Part shown: positions 34,350 through 44,234 of the stretch, piece by piece
Layout: every line of letters begins with the position of its first letter
Numbering within the stretch: position 1 is the first letter of the stretch
The notes under the pieces: model-generated
What the model saw: the letters and a program-made list of their open reading frames with translations, nothing else
The model's database searches: none
What the model was told of the DNA's origin: nothing
Source: Parietaria judaica
Lineage: Eukaryota > Streptophyta > Magnoliopsida > Rosales > Urticaceae
DNA length: 64,000 nucleotides
Assembly: GCA_954871525.1 (NCBI GenBank)
Contig: OX940871.1
Location: forward strand, 26,510,586-26,574,585
Direction: 5' to 3'
Made by a program: the position numbers and the translations under genes

Positions 34350-36018
34350 AAAAGAAATTAAGGCAAATGCGCTAATTACTTTAAATTATAAATTTTAATT
34401 TCGTAGTTTTTTTATTTGAAGGCTATTTGTGCACATAGCATGTAAAATAGGAGCATTTTGCAAAAAAAAATTCTTATAATTATTTTCTACTGGAAGATAA
34501 TTGATCAAAATTAATTTTATAGAAGTTTTATTTGACTAATAATGATAGATAAGGTTTGTTCGTATTTAAAGACGACGGTTTATTTTTACACGTTCTATAC
34601 GTGATTTTAAGTGACGTGTACATGCTGCGTTGCTAATCCTTTAGTAATATTGATTAGATACATAATTATTGCAAGTATGTGATTGATTTTCCTTAATTAT
34701 ATATTTGAAAAAATAGATTAATTAGTACATTAACTTATGAAGTTTTGGCTTAGTATAGAAGATAGTAATTTACTAGGTTGTTAATTTATTGTGTAATTGA
34801 TACAAAATGATATAAACTTATTATTAAAGTTAGATCAATCTATTAGAAAGATTCTTAAGGCATCGATGTATATACATAATACAATGTTGTTGTGTAAAGG
34901 AGTAAAATTCAAAGAGCCTACTAATTTTATGAATTAGGCAGAGAATTTCACTTGATTGTGTGCTTAACTTGAATCTTATATTCCCTCAAAAAAAAAAAAA
35001 AAAAAAAAAACTTGTATCTTAGAAAATGTTAAATTTGATAATATTAATAAAAAGAGAAAATTGCGCATAAATATCCTTACGTCGTTTATAGTTACGATCA
35101 TATTTCAAAATTTAAAAGTAGTGGCAAAAAATGCTTATAGTGTTCAAAGTTGGAAATATTTTTGTTACTCTTTTACGCTGTCATTGCCCAGACATTAAAT
35201 GGCATGTGTGGAGAGTTGATGATGCCACATCATTATCATAATTTAGCCAAATTTCTATGTTTTGCCAACGTGTACTACATAAAATAATTCAAGAAAAAAA
35301 GTAGAAGAAAATAAAGAAAATGCGTTAATTACTATAAATTGTAAATTTTAATTTTATAATTTTTTTTAACTGAGGGCTACACAGTATGTAAAAGATGAGT
35401 ATTTTTGCGAAAGTTTCTTATAATTATTTTCCATTTGGAAGATAATTGAACAAAATTAATTTTATGAAAGTTTTATTTGATTAAAAATGATAGATAAGTG
35501 TTTGTTCGTATTAAAAACGACGGTTTCTTTTTACACGTTCTATACGTGATTGATTGAAGGGATGTTACATGCTGTGTTGCTAATCGATTAGTAATATTGA
35601 TTAGATACATAATTATTGCATGTATGTGATATTTTTTCCCTTAATTATATGTTTTTTTGAAAGAAAAAAAAAAGATTAATTAGTACATTAGATTAAGAAT
35701 TTTGGCTTAGTACTAGAGAAGATGGTAATTTAGTAGGTTGTTACTTATTAGTGTAACTGATACTAAATGGTATAAAACTTATTCTTAAAGTTAGATCAAT
35801 ATCTATTAGAAAGACTCTTTAGGCATCCATGTATATACATAATACATCGTTGTGTATAGAGTGATCTTCAAAGAGCCTTCCAATTTTTCGAAGCATGCCT
35901 AATCTTTTGTTTAGTTGTGTACTTGAACTTGTGTCATAGACAGTGTTAAATTTTATAATAATAAAAAGGGAAAATGGCGGCATAAATACTATGTCGTCTA
36001 AAGTTACAAACGTATTCG
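34350..36018 (+). repeat. Tandem segmental duplication, two units of about 0.7 kb
   Basis: About 34350-35110 and 35303-36018 align at an offset near 953 bases with substitutions and small indels. Examples are ACGTTCTATACGTGATT, TTAGTAATATTGATTAGATA and AGTACATTA. Both units end in the left arm of the same foldback element (GAAAATTGCGCATAAATA in unit 1, GAAAATGGCGGCATAAATA in unit 2). Neither encodes a protein. Confidence 0.8.
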
Positions 36019-36614
36019 AAAACTTAACACAGTTAGGAGCCGAGAGAAAGGTGAACAGCTGATTCTCAAGCAGGAGATTCGTCGGAAGCGTCAGGCAACG
36101 CTCACTCTTGAGGGAGAGAGCCCTTTCCCAAATCCCATAAGCCCTTCTGTCCTTCGGAACCCTCTATTGGGGTGAGCCTCTTCCAAGCCCGCTCCGACGG
36201 GAGAAGCTCAATTACATGAGCCTTCATTGGGAGCACATGTAATCCCCCCTCCTACATTTGTAGGGGAATTAGATAGCCACATGCGGTTTCTAGTTGACGG
36301 ATCTGCTTATACAAGGATATGGCGTACACCCAACTATCGTGCCGGTTTCGGTAATGGTCTAAGCTTTCAGGACGTTGGCGGTACATGTTGAAAAAACATG
36401 GAATTTCGGCCAAAATGGGATAATGACGTGGCATCATCAACGGGCTACATGTGTCATTTGACATATGTGTAGAGATAACGTTAAAGAGGAACCTACAAAT
36501 TTTCAATTTTAACACGTAAAGTATTATTAATTATTTTTTTGCCATTATTTTATAGAATTGAAAATATTTTTGTAACTTTGAATGACTTATGGATATTTAT
36601 GCCGCTATTTTCTC
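35967..36614. mobile_element. Foldback element carrying a foreign-looking internal segment
   Basis: The left arm GGGAAAATGGCGGCATAAAT and the reversed right arm GAGAAAATAGCGGCATAAAT form imperfect inverted repeats. Inside, 36020-36390 is far more GC-rich and does not resemble the arms or the corresponding region of the first duplication unit. This is the layout of a Pack-MULE or similar capturing element. Confidence 0.55.
36020..36390. other. GC-richer internal segment of unknown origin
   Basis: The first 115 bases are open on the plus strand (REKGEQLILKQEIRRKRQAT, ending PSVLRNPLLG then TGA), which looks like an exon fragment. The remaining part has only short frames. I cannot name the source gene. 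Confidence 0.4.
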
Positions 36615-37795
36615 TAATAAAAAAGACTATTGCCATAGAAATCATCGAATAATAAATATTGAAGAAAGGAAGATATGTAATTCAAAGAGAAGGTTACATA
36701 TATAAGACTGACTTATGGACGTTTACAAAGTTAATAATGCGATAATTTTTCATAAACATTGTACGTTAATACTAATACTAAGGTATTGTATTTACATTAT
36801 TTAAACACACAAAATATTAAACGTTTCATTTTTCTTAATTACAAAAAAAAAAAAAATCGACTATTTTATGTCATGTCATATATACTAGTTTTGATAAATT
36901 ATATATAAATTCATCAAGAGCCCTCATAATCTACTTAGCGGAAGATACTTCACAAACTTAGAGCCGGCCCAGCTCACAAAGCTGAATGTTACCACCAATT
37001 CAACATTCATATTTATTAGCATCATCACATCCAAATAATTTTGAGGACTTGATGTTGTAATTAGTATCCCTAGAAGCGGAGCTACGTAGAAACGCGAGAA
37101 TGCACGTGTTGCTCCTAAAAACAAAATGACATCTGAAAATCTTAATGCAAAGAAATGTGTAAATTTATTTTAATAGAGCTATAGCAAAGTGGTAGAAAGC
37201 CGATTCGGAAGGGCTTAGACTCTTTCACGTCCAAGACGCAATCATATTGAGATGATAAACTTGTTCGAAGGGATTATAATATCTATATACAATATACTTC
37301 GTCAAATTAATACGCAAAAAATTAATAATCTCGATTAAATTATTTTTATGTATGGTTCTGATTCTATCTAAATTATTACTCGAATGTTAATAAACCTAGA
37401 TATATAATATAGTAAAATTCTATGATCCCCGATATGGCATAATTGTACCATGTTTGCCTCCAAAGATATCAGAGATTTAGGCATTGAATAGTACAATAAA
37501 TAATTGAATGCAATAGCAGAACAGAAGTATTGAAGAAGCGAATTTTGAGAGGTAAATCGAGGTACTTAATCTCCGATAAGCAAACAATGGATTATTTCAC
37601 TCAAAAGCACTACTTTCTAAGTACTTATGCCGTAAATATCTGTTCTATATCACATTTAGATCACACGAGTGCAAGTGAGACAATTTTCTTAACACACAAT
37701 GCATGTTTAGGAAGAGCAATTAACGTTTTCAAGCCCACACGTGAGTTTCATCCCTGAAGAATGTGTCGTATTAAGAATACTCATTGTTTCAATAC

Positions 37796-37797
<2 letters not shown>
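36615..37797. other. Intergenic, no gene seen
   Basis: AT-rich. A 66-codon minus frame at 36924-37124 is hydrophobic but unrecognised and unsupported. TAGCAAAGTGGTAGA at about 37184 resembles a tRNA-type A box but has no partner B box. Confidence 0.4.

Positions 37798-37872
<75 letters not shown>
37798..37872. repeat. (CA)n(TA)n compound microsatellite
   Basis: CA dinucleotides to about 37820, then TA dinucleotides to about 37872. The frames across it are low-complexity artefacts. Confidence 0.95.
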
Positions 37873-37874
<2 letters not shown>

Positions 37875-37940
37875 ATTACACGTTTCTTTATCTTCTTCTT
37901 CATTTTATATTATTTTTATTTATATAATTTTATTAATTTA

Positions 37941-38694
37941 AGGGTTAATTGCGACAATAATGCACAATCTTTGGTCAAGAGGGGTTTTAGGTCCCCAACC
38001 TTTCAAAGTGTGGGCAAACATACACAACGTTTGTTCGATGTGAAATCAGTTGGTCCTTCCGTTATGGATGTTAACTTCTGCTGATGTGGCATCGTTAAAC
38101 GTCCAAATGGATTGCCAATTTGTAATATTAATTACATAACCATATTAATAAGAATGAATTAATATATCTTAATTATGATTCAAAATAATTATTTTTGAAC
38201 TCGTGCTTCAATATTATTCACATCTTTACTATGTCGTTTTTTAAATCACAGTTATTTTTAATAATCGGTCGTTTTTTTTTTCTTTCAAAATTTAGTCATT
38301 TCTAATAAATTGTCGTTATGTAATCTTTGCAAATTTTGTCGTGTTTAATAAACCGTCGTTTTTCAAAAAAATTAGTCATGTTTGATGAAGAGCATGTTAG
38401 ATTTTTAGGGGGGGTAAAAATTATTTATTTAATTTAAAGTATTAATTTTTTTAATCATAATTAAAATATGATTTAATTTATTATTATCAATTAAATTATA
38501 CAATTAATATTACAAGTTGGTAGTCCATTAGGCAGTTTAATGATGCTACATCAGCATAATTTAACATCCCTAACGGAAGGACCAACGGATTTTACATTTA
38601 ACAAAAGTTGTGTATTTTTACCCACACTTTGAAAGGTTGGGGACCTAAAACTCTTCTTGACCAAAAATTGTGCATTATTGCCGCAATTAACCCT
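37941..38694. mobile_element. Foldback element with about 180-bp inverted repeats
   Basis: Left end AGGGTTAATTGCGACAATAA and reversed right end AGGGTTAATTGCGGCAATAA. The arms continue through TGGTCAAGA, CCCCAACCTTTCAAAGTGTG, CCTTCCGTTA and TGATGTGGCATC with few differences. TTAATTTA flanks both ends but is simple sequence. No protein is encoded. Confidence 0.85.
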
Positions 38695-39863
38695 TAATTT
38701 AATATATAAAATTTCAAACTTCATAACTTCAATTTTAAAACTATGACTAAACTAATGTGGAAGCTTGTGAAGAGAGGAATCCAATGCATGGTAGATGAAA
38801 ATGGGATGATATGATTTTGATGTATTTAAAAAAATGCATTTTACAACTTGTAAAATTAGATAGGAATAAAATCCAAATTTTTCAAATTAAGAATTTGTGG
38901 ATTACACAATTTATTTTATGTCAAAGTTCTTTAAAGTAATATTTTTATTTTTTATTTTTATTTTGTCGTTGACGATGACTATATGCTCTGTAAAAAAACA
39001 TATATATAATTTTAATTATATATTAGTAACTAAAATTACATATACAGAATCAATTACAAATAAATAACTAAAACTATTTATATGTAATTAAGATTACAGT
39101 TTCTTAGTTACAAATAAATAACTAAAATTACGTAAATATAAGTTTTCAACTATATGCAAAAAAAAAAATTTACAGAAATGTGCGAGAGAGAGACATCACT
39201 AAAAATGGATGGAATTCTAATATTTTAAATAAAATAAAATAAAAATAGAACTTTAATTTTGTGACGTTTTTATTTTTATTTTTAATACTGACTATGTCAT
39301 CCCATTTCTAAACTCTTTGGATAGTTTTGTCGCTAATAATCCTTTTAACTTTTTTTTTTATTACGATTTGCAAGTACAATTTTAGGTATAGAATTATTCT
39401 AGGTATTATTTTATTACAGTTGCCAAAAAAAATAAAAATAAAAAATTATATTTTGGCAAGAAAGAAACAAAGAGGTGTTTGGTGGGAACGGTCGCCACGG
39501 TTATCCTTGGTCGTTTCAAGCGCTAAAAATTGCTCGTCTACTCCTAGAGTCAAGACCGACGCCCACCGGCCCAGTTCGTGGACTCCCCGGTGTGTCCGAC
39601 ACACTAAAGTTTAACGCATGACGCTTCATTTTGCCTCTCAAAAAGGTAATTGAAAGAGCTCCACAATGTCTAAATATTTAAGCAATTAACGTGTTTAATA
39701 CTTTAATACGTGTATTTCGTTAACAATATACAAATCTAAATAATAAATTTGTTCACTATTTCTAATAAATTTAGAAATATGATTTTTTTTATTTCACCAC
39801 GAGAAGCTCGTCCACTAGTAAACATGTGAGCATGAGTTCATATCTACATGTCGTTTGGCTTCT
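38695..39863. other. Intergenic; GC-richer island near 39465-39615
   Basis: Mostly AT-rich, with short local repeats at 39010-39135 (AATAACTAAAA, AGTTACAAATAAATAACTAA). The 39465-39615 part has balanced composition (GGTGGGAACGGTCGCCACGG, CCGACGCCCACCGG). It may be the end of an unrecognised relic. Confidence 0.4.
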
Positions 39864-42800
39864 TCATAATATCTCATGAATCTGCATGATGATTTTGATC
39901 ATTCAGACACATTAATACTAATTAATCCTTGCTTAATATATATAGAAACAAACTTACGTTTATCGGCATCTCCGCTATGACGAGGTTGATGCCTTCTTCG
40001 ATGCTCTTGAGAAGCACCACCTCGCCCCCGGCCACCATGTTGATTACGATGCCATCTGCGAATTTCAAAGGGGCATCGTCGGGATTCCGCAAAATCCATG
40101 GTATTTATTTAGAGCTATAAGAAAGAGATTATGGGACGAGGAAGAACCTGCAGCTAAACATGTCGTCATTCGCCGTGTGTATGTTTCCTGCACGAACAAT
40201 GTAATTCAAAATTTTAAAGATCACTGGAGAAATTTCTGAATAATTCATACCGTAAGCCAAAAACGCAATTCGATAATTACAATACATAATATTTCAAATA
40301 ATTATGCCAATAATTAACATGTAATAAAAAAACGATCCAGTCAAGTAATCTCATAGGATTTGGAATAGAAATATGTTATGACTAAAGATCCGGAGTGGGG
40401 GCAAAACATACAAACGCCGGCCTCCGGGAGCATCCAAGCCGAGCATATTGATAGAAATTAGTTTATTTAATTTATTAATTAGATTAACTAGATATTTTAA
40501 TTCCTGTATGGCGGGGGAGAAGAGCCATTGGGACGATTTCCAATTGGCCATGGCAGCGTACGGAGCACTGTAGGAGGAGCTAACTGCGGAGTTGCAGGTG
40601 GCGTAAGCTGCAGTGGTGGCGGATTTGCGGGAGAAGGTGGATGCACTGGAGGAGAAACTGTCAGCCATAATTCTACGCCAAATATCTCGGAACACCGTCC
40701 TAGAAAAGAGAAAGCAGCGGGCGTCGAGAAGGCGCAGCACAGGGGATTGCCATTATGTCGGGCAATGCTAATCCTCGACTAGGAGTAATTCGGGAGATGT
40801 GGTCGGGCAATACTTCATGAAGAGTACTTGGGCCGAGGAATTGGGTCTCAAGATGCATCGCAAACCGGGGTTATTTGTCACATTCCCCGATGGAGGGAAG
40901 TTAGCCATTGATGGCTTCTGTGGGGGACTCTGATTTAGCATCCAAGGGCACAACTTTTTGGCCGATCGTATAGTCATTTCACTTAGTGGTTTTGATGTTG
41001 TCCTAGGTCTTAGGTAGCTCAACGCCTTGGGCCGGGTGGTACGGGACGGACTGGCACAGACCGTTGACTTCAAAGCAAGCTGCACCAAATCAGTTTTAAA
41101 TGGTGAGACCGCCTCGACTGAGTCCACAGTAACAGGTCTCCTCATAGGTTAAGTAGACTTGGGCATCGATGATTGGATCGACGAAGTGGAAGTTTTTTTT
41201 AGACCCAAGGCCCGGATACCATCGGCATTCGGCACAGTTGCCGAAGCCGCTGCCCGGAAGATGTCTGTGTGAAAAATTATCTCATGTCGGAACAAATTCC
41301 ACACTCGGTGAGCTCTTGAAGGAAATTGTTAAAGCGCTAGAAGCACTATAGACATGCCCTACAAAAGATGAAAGAAATTTAAGATAATCACCACCCGTTA
41401 ATGGAATTTGAAGCGGGGAGTTAGGTTTGGCTTAAACTCCTACCGTATTGTCAATTAATCGTGTGAGAAAGATTATTACAAAGCTTTCACCACGATTTTA
41501 ATGTCAGTTGGAAGCATTGATGAGAGTAGGCTCCGTTTATCGCCTACGACTCCCGAAGGTATCCAGATATGACGTCTTTCACGTCTTCCTTCTCAAGCCA
41601 AACCGAGGGGACCTTTCAACGACGGCCATCGTGCAACAATCGGTATTTGAAGGACGTACACTTCCGGCAAGACCCGCAAAGTTTATCGGAGCTAGAAATC
41701 GAGACGGAGAGCGCATATTTAATTCCAATGAAGCGTCAACGATCTAGACAGAGCTACATCAGAGAATTCGAAGACCTTACCTGAGGCATTCCCTGAAATA
41801 GAACTTGAGGACAAGCTTTTGGTCGAGGGGAGAAATGTTACAATTAAGGATCTGAAGTAGGGAAACCCGTACAAAGGCCAACCTCCAAGCTGAGCACGAG
41901 CGACCAACCTCCAATTAAGTTTGTTACCATATTTTTGGCAATTAAGTTTTTTAATTTAGTAATTAACTTAAGGGTTAATGACGGTGAAAATACCCAAAGT
42001 TTGGTCAAAGAACCCCTCATGTACCCAAAGTTTAAAAGTGGTGGCAAAAATACCCAAAGTCGCATTTGGGGAGTTGACCACTCCATTCTCATAACACCGT
42101 TAACTTACCCAATTTGCGCAATGAAAGCCTGCATTTTGATCGCCTCGTGCAATTTCAAAGAAAAACGCCTCGTGGTGTGCGCAATAGTGGAGAAAACTGA
42201 GGCTTACACCTCATTCATATTAGACGAGTACCTCAAGGCAGTGCTTAGGCTATGCCTTAATTCTTTTTGGATTTTGAGCCCATGCGACAGCTTAAAGTCC
42301 CTCAACCCTATTTATATTTTATAATCATCGTCACATTTGAGATTTTTTAGACTGATATTAAATGATATGTTTGAGAATTAAGTATTGAAGTTTTAGGCTT
42401 TTAGCTATGTACAAGTTTGAGACATTAGTATTTGAGATTTTATGGTTCATGTCTTCATGAGATATTTGCTATATAGATATTTAGAATTTTATGGAATTAA
42501 TTGGAAATTTGAGGCTTACACTCGTGTCGGCCTCAAGGCTTACGCCTCAACCTCCAAAAAAAAAAAGCCTCAAGGCTCATAACTGCAATCAAAACATTGG
42601 CTAAAAGCAAGAAAGGGAATTTTCACCTTCTTTGTCGGTAACTCGTAGTTTATCAGAACGTGAGCGGCAAAGGGCGATTCCCCGTAAGAAAGAAGAGGGA
42701 GACAGGCATCCGTCACGACTATCATATAAGATTTTTGTTCGCCGTTGTCATCTCCCAACTGATCAGCACTTCCTCTGTGATTCCATCTGCTCGTTGCTTG

Positions 42801-44234
42801 TCGGAAATTCTCCAGAACCGTAACACGTTCCGCTTCCGCAAGGTCACTGTACTGCCATAAAAAATCACAACGTTAGAATTTAGAACAATACCAATCAAGC
42901 CGATCAGAATCATGACTGAGGAAACATCCCTTCCGCTAAGAAAACTTCTTGAAACTAAGGTTTGGTAAAAATTTAAGGTCCTTCATTCACTATCTCAACT
43001 GATATTTTACCCCGAAAAGATTCACATTCAATTCTAAAGCACGTCGCTATCACATTTAATAAACCGGTTCGACAGGATGAGTTTTCAAACCGCGGAAGAG
43101 CTAGGATATCTTAATCATGCAATACCATCTTAGTTCAAATAAAATGACGAATAAGTTAAATAACCCTTAAAACGTCAATTACAAAATGCCCTTATCTGAA
43201 AAGCTCATCCCATCAGATTCGGACCTATGTTTTTGTCTAGTTCTCAAAACCGCAAAATAGGGTATGCAGTAATATAACGACCCATCCGGTAGTCGTCGTT
43301 TTACCGAAACCCGCAGGTAACCTGCCCACCGTATAAAACTCTAAAAACCATGTACAACCATAAATTTTTTTGCAACTTTGTAATTAAAGTTAGGGATAAT
43401 TTACTTTAATACCCTCAACTTTCATTTTCGGCAAAAAATATACCATCCAGGTTCAAAAACAGCTAAATATACCCTCAAAGTCTATTTTAGTTTTTTTTAC
43501 ACCCTCTAATCTAATAAATTCAATTTTTTAAACCTCAAAGTTACCCCTTCACCAAAATGTACCTTGTTTAATTTTTTGAATTGTTTAAATAATTACTTAA
43601 ATAATAGAAAAATGAAGGGTAAAATCATTAAATCATACACTAAGGTATACTTTAGCTATTTTAAAACTTGAGGGTATATTTTTATCAAAAACAAAAATTG
43701 AGGATATAAAAAAGCAAAATTCCCTTAAATTTATCGATAAATAGAGAAAATTTTAATACTATATTACATACGAAAGTCGAAAACCAATCGATTTTGCGGT
43801 ATACCAATCAAATCGGATCGGCCCAATTGGAAAAACAGTTTTTTAGTACACCCGTAAATTGAACTTGCGAAATTGGTACATGCTTCCACCACAGATCTTA
43901 TAATAATATTAAATAAATTTATTTTGAATTAGAGAAAGTAAAAAAAAAAAAAAAGTAATACCAGAGTAGCAAGAGAGATGAAGGGAAGGGATGAGACGGC
44001 GGAGCAGACGGCGTCGATCTCGTCACGTGAGCTGCACGTGACCACCATCGGCAGCCCCGGGCGTTGACCCGCCATGCCCAACAAGTCAATCAACGTCACC
44101 TGCAAAACAATAAAATAATATTAATTTAATTCACAGAAACCCTAATGAGATCGATCGAGAGAGAGAGAGACCATCTTGTATTGAAGCCGATCCACTGCGA
44201 CATAAAAATGGCGGCTTTGACTGCAGATGAGCAT
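39864..44234 (-). CDS. Degenerate DEAD-box (eIF4A-type) C-terminal RecA domain protein
   Basis: Six exons are inferred: 44234-44172, 44099-43962, 42851-42627, 40187-40148, 40055-39958 and 39881-39864. All have GT-AG borders and consistent phase, giving 193 aa that begin MLICSQSRHFYVAVDRLQYK and end MPINIHEIL. The order of blocks follows the second RecA domain of eIF4A: FYVAV and TLIDLL; then PMVVTCSSRDEIDAV (motif IV place); VLENFR; VVTDACLPLL where motif V has TD.xARGxD; VLINYELPTKKETYTRR where motif VI should read HRIGR.GR; and VINMV..GE with IAEMP near the end. The catalytic arginines and the motif V core are absent, and no N-terminal RecA domain is visible upstream. It should not be an active helicase. 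I recall similar short plant proteins annotated as P-loop NTPase-like. The start codon is the only ATG after an in-frame stop. Confidence 0.75.
40378..41925 (+). mobile_element. Heavily eroded Gypsy retrotransposon
   Basis: Broken plus-strand frames spell a gag-like coiled segment (LREKVDALEEKL, about 40630). An aspartic protease neighbourhood follows (GLFVTFPDGGKLAIDGFC, IQGHNFLADRIV, SGFDVVLGLR, about 40860-41035). An integrase tail (VFHVFLLKPNRG, about 41565-41610) and LEDKLLVEGRN (about 41800) come last. Similar text at 40385-40445 (AAGATCCGGAGTGGGG, CGGCCTCC) and 41850-41905 (AAGGATCTGAAGTAGGG, CCAACCTCC) probably represents the two LTR starts. Reverse transcriptase is deleted. Confidence 0.75.
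41971..42112 (+). mobile_element. MITE end, same family as 8822-8943
   Basis: GGGTTAATGACGGTGAAAAT, ACCCAAAGTTTGGTCAAAGA and TGGGGAGTTGACCACTCC match the reverse complement of 8822-8943. The opposite end is missing. Confidence 0.65.
43392..43725. mobile_element. MITE in the second intron of the helicase-half gene
   Basis: The left arm ATACCCTCAACTTTCATTTT..AAAAATATACC and the reversed right arm ATATCCTCAATTTTTGTTTT..AAAAATATACC form imperfect inverted repeats of about 100 bases; the core is AT-rich. It lies in the intron 43961-42852. Confidence 0.65.

Larger units (their letters stand above)
40188..42626 (-). other. Large intron of the helicase-half gene (2.44 kb)
   Basis: Donor AAG/GTGAAA at 42627/42626, acceptor GTGCAG/GAAACA at 40188/40187. 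It holds a Gypsy relic in the opposite orientation, a MITE end and a GAGGCTTACACCTC-rich patch (about 42205-42580). Confidence 0.7.

Noticed and set aside
36924..37124. Hydrophobic 66-codon minus-strand frame
   Set aside because: No family recognised, no splice or promoter support, and AT-rich composition; too weak to call a gene.
37175..37275. tRNA- or SINE-like A box TAGCAAAGTGG
   Set aside because: No B box at the right distance and no cloverleaf could be drawn; a GTTCGAAGG at about 37263 is too far away and lacks the final C.
37741..38084. Open frames across the CA/TA microsatellite
   Set aside because: Low-complexity translation (His-Thr, Tyr-Ile) into a transposon arm; no protein family.
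40768..41145. 125-codon minus-strand frame
   Set aside because: It is the shadow of the plus-strand Gypsy protease region; the sense strand carries recognisable Gypsy motifs.
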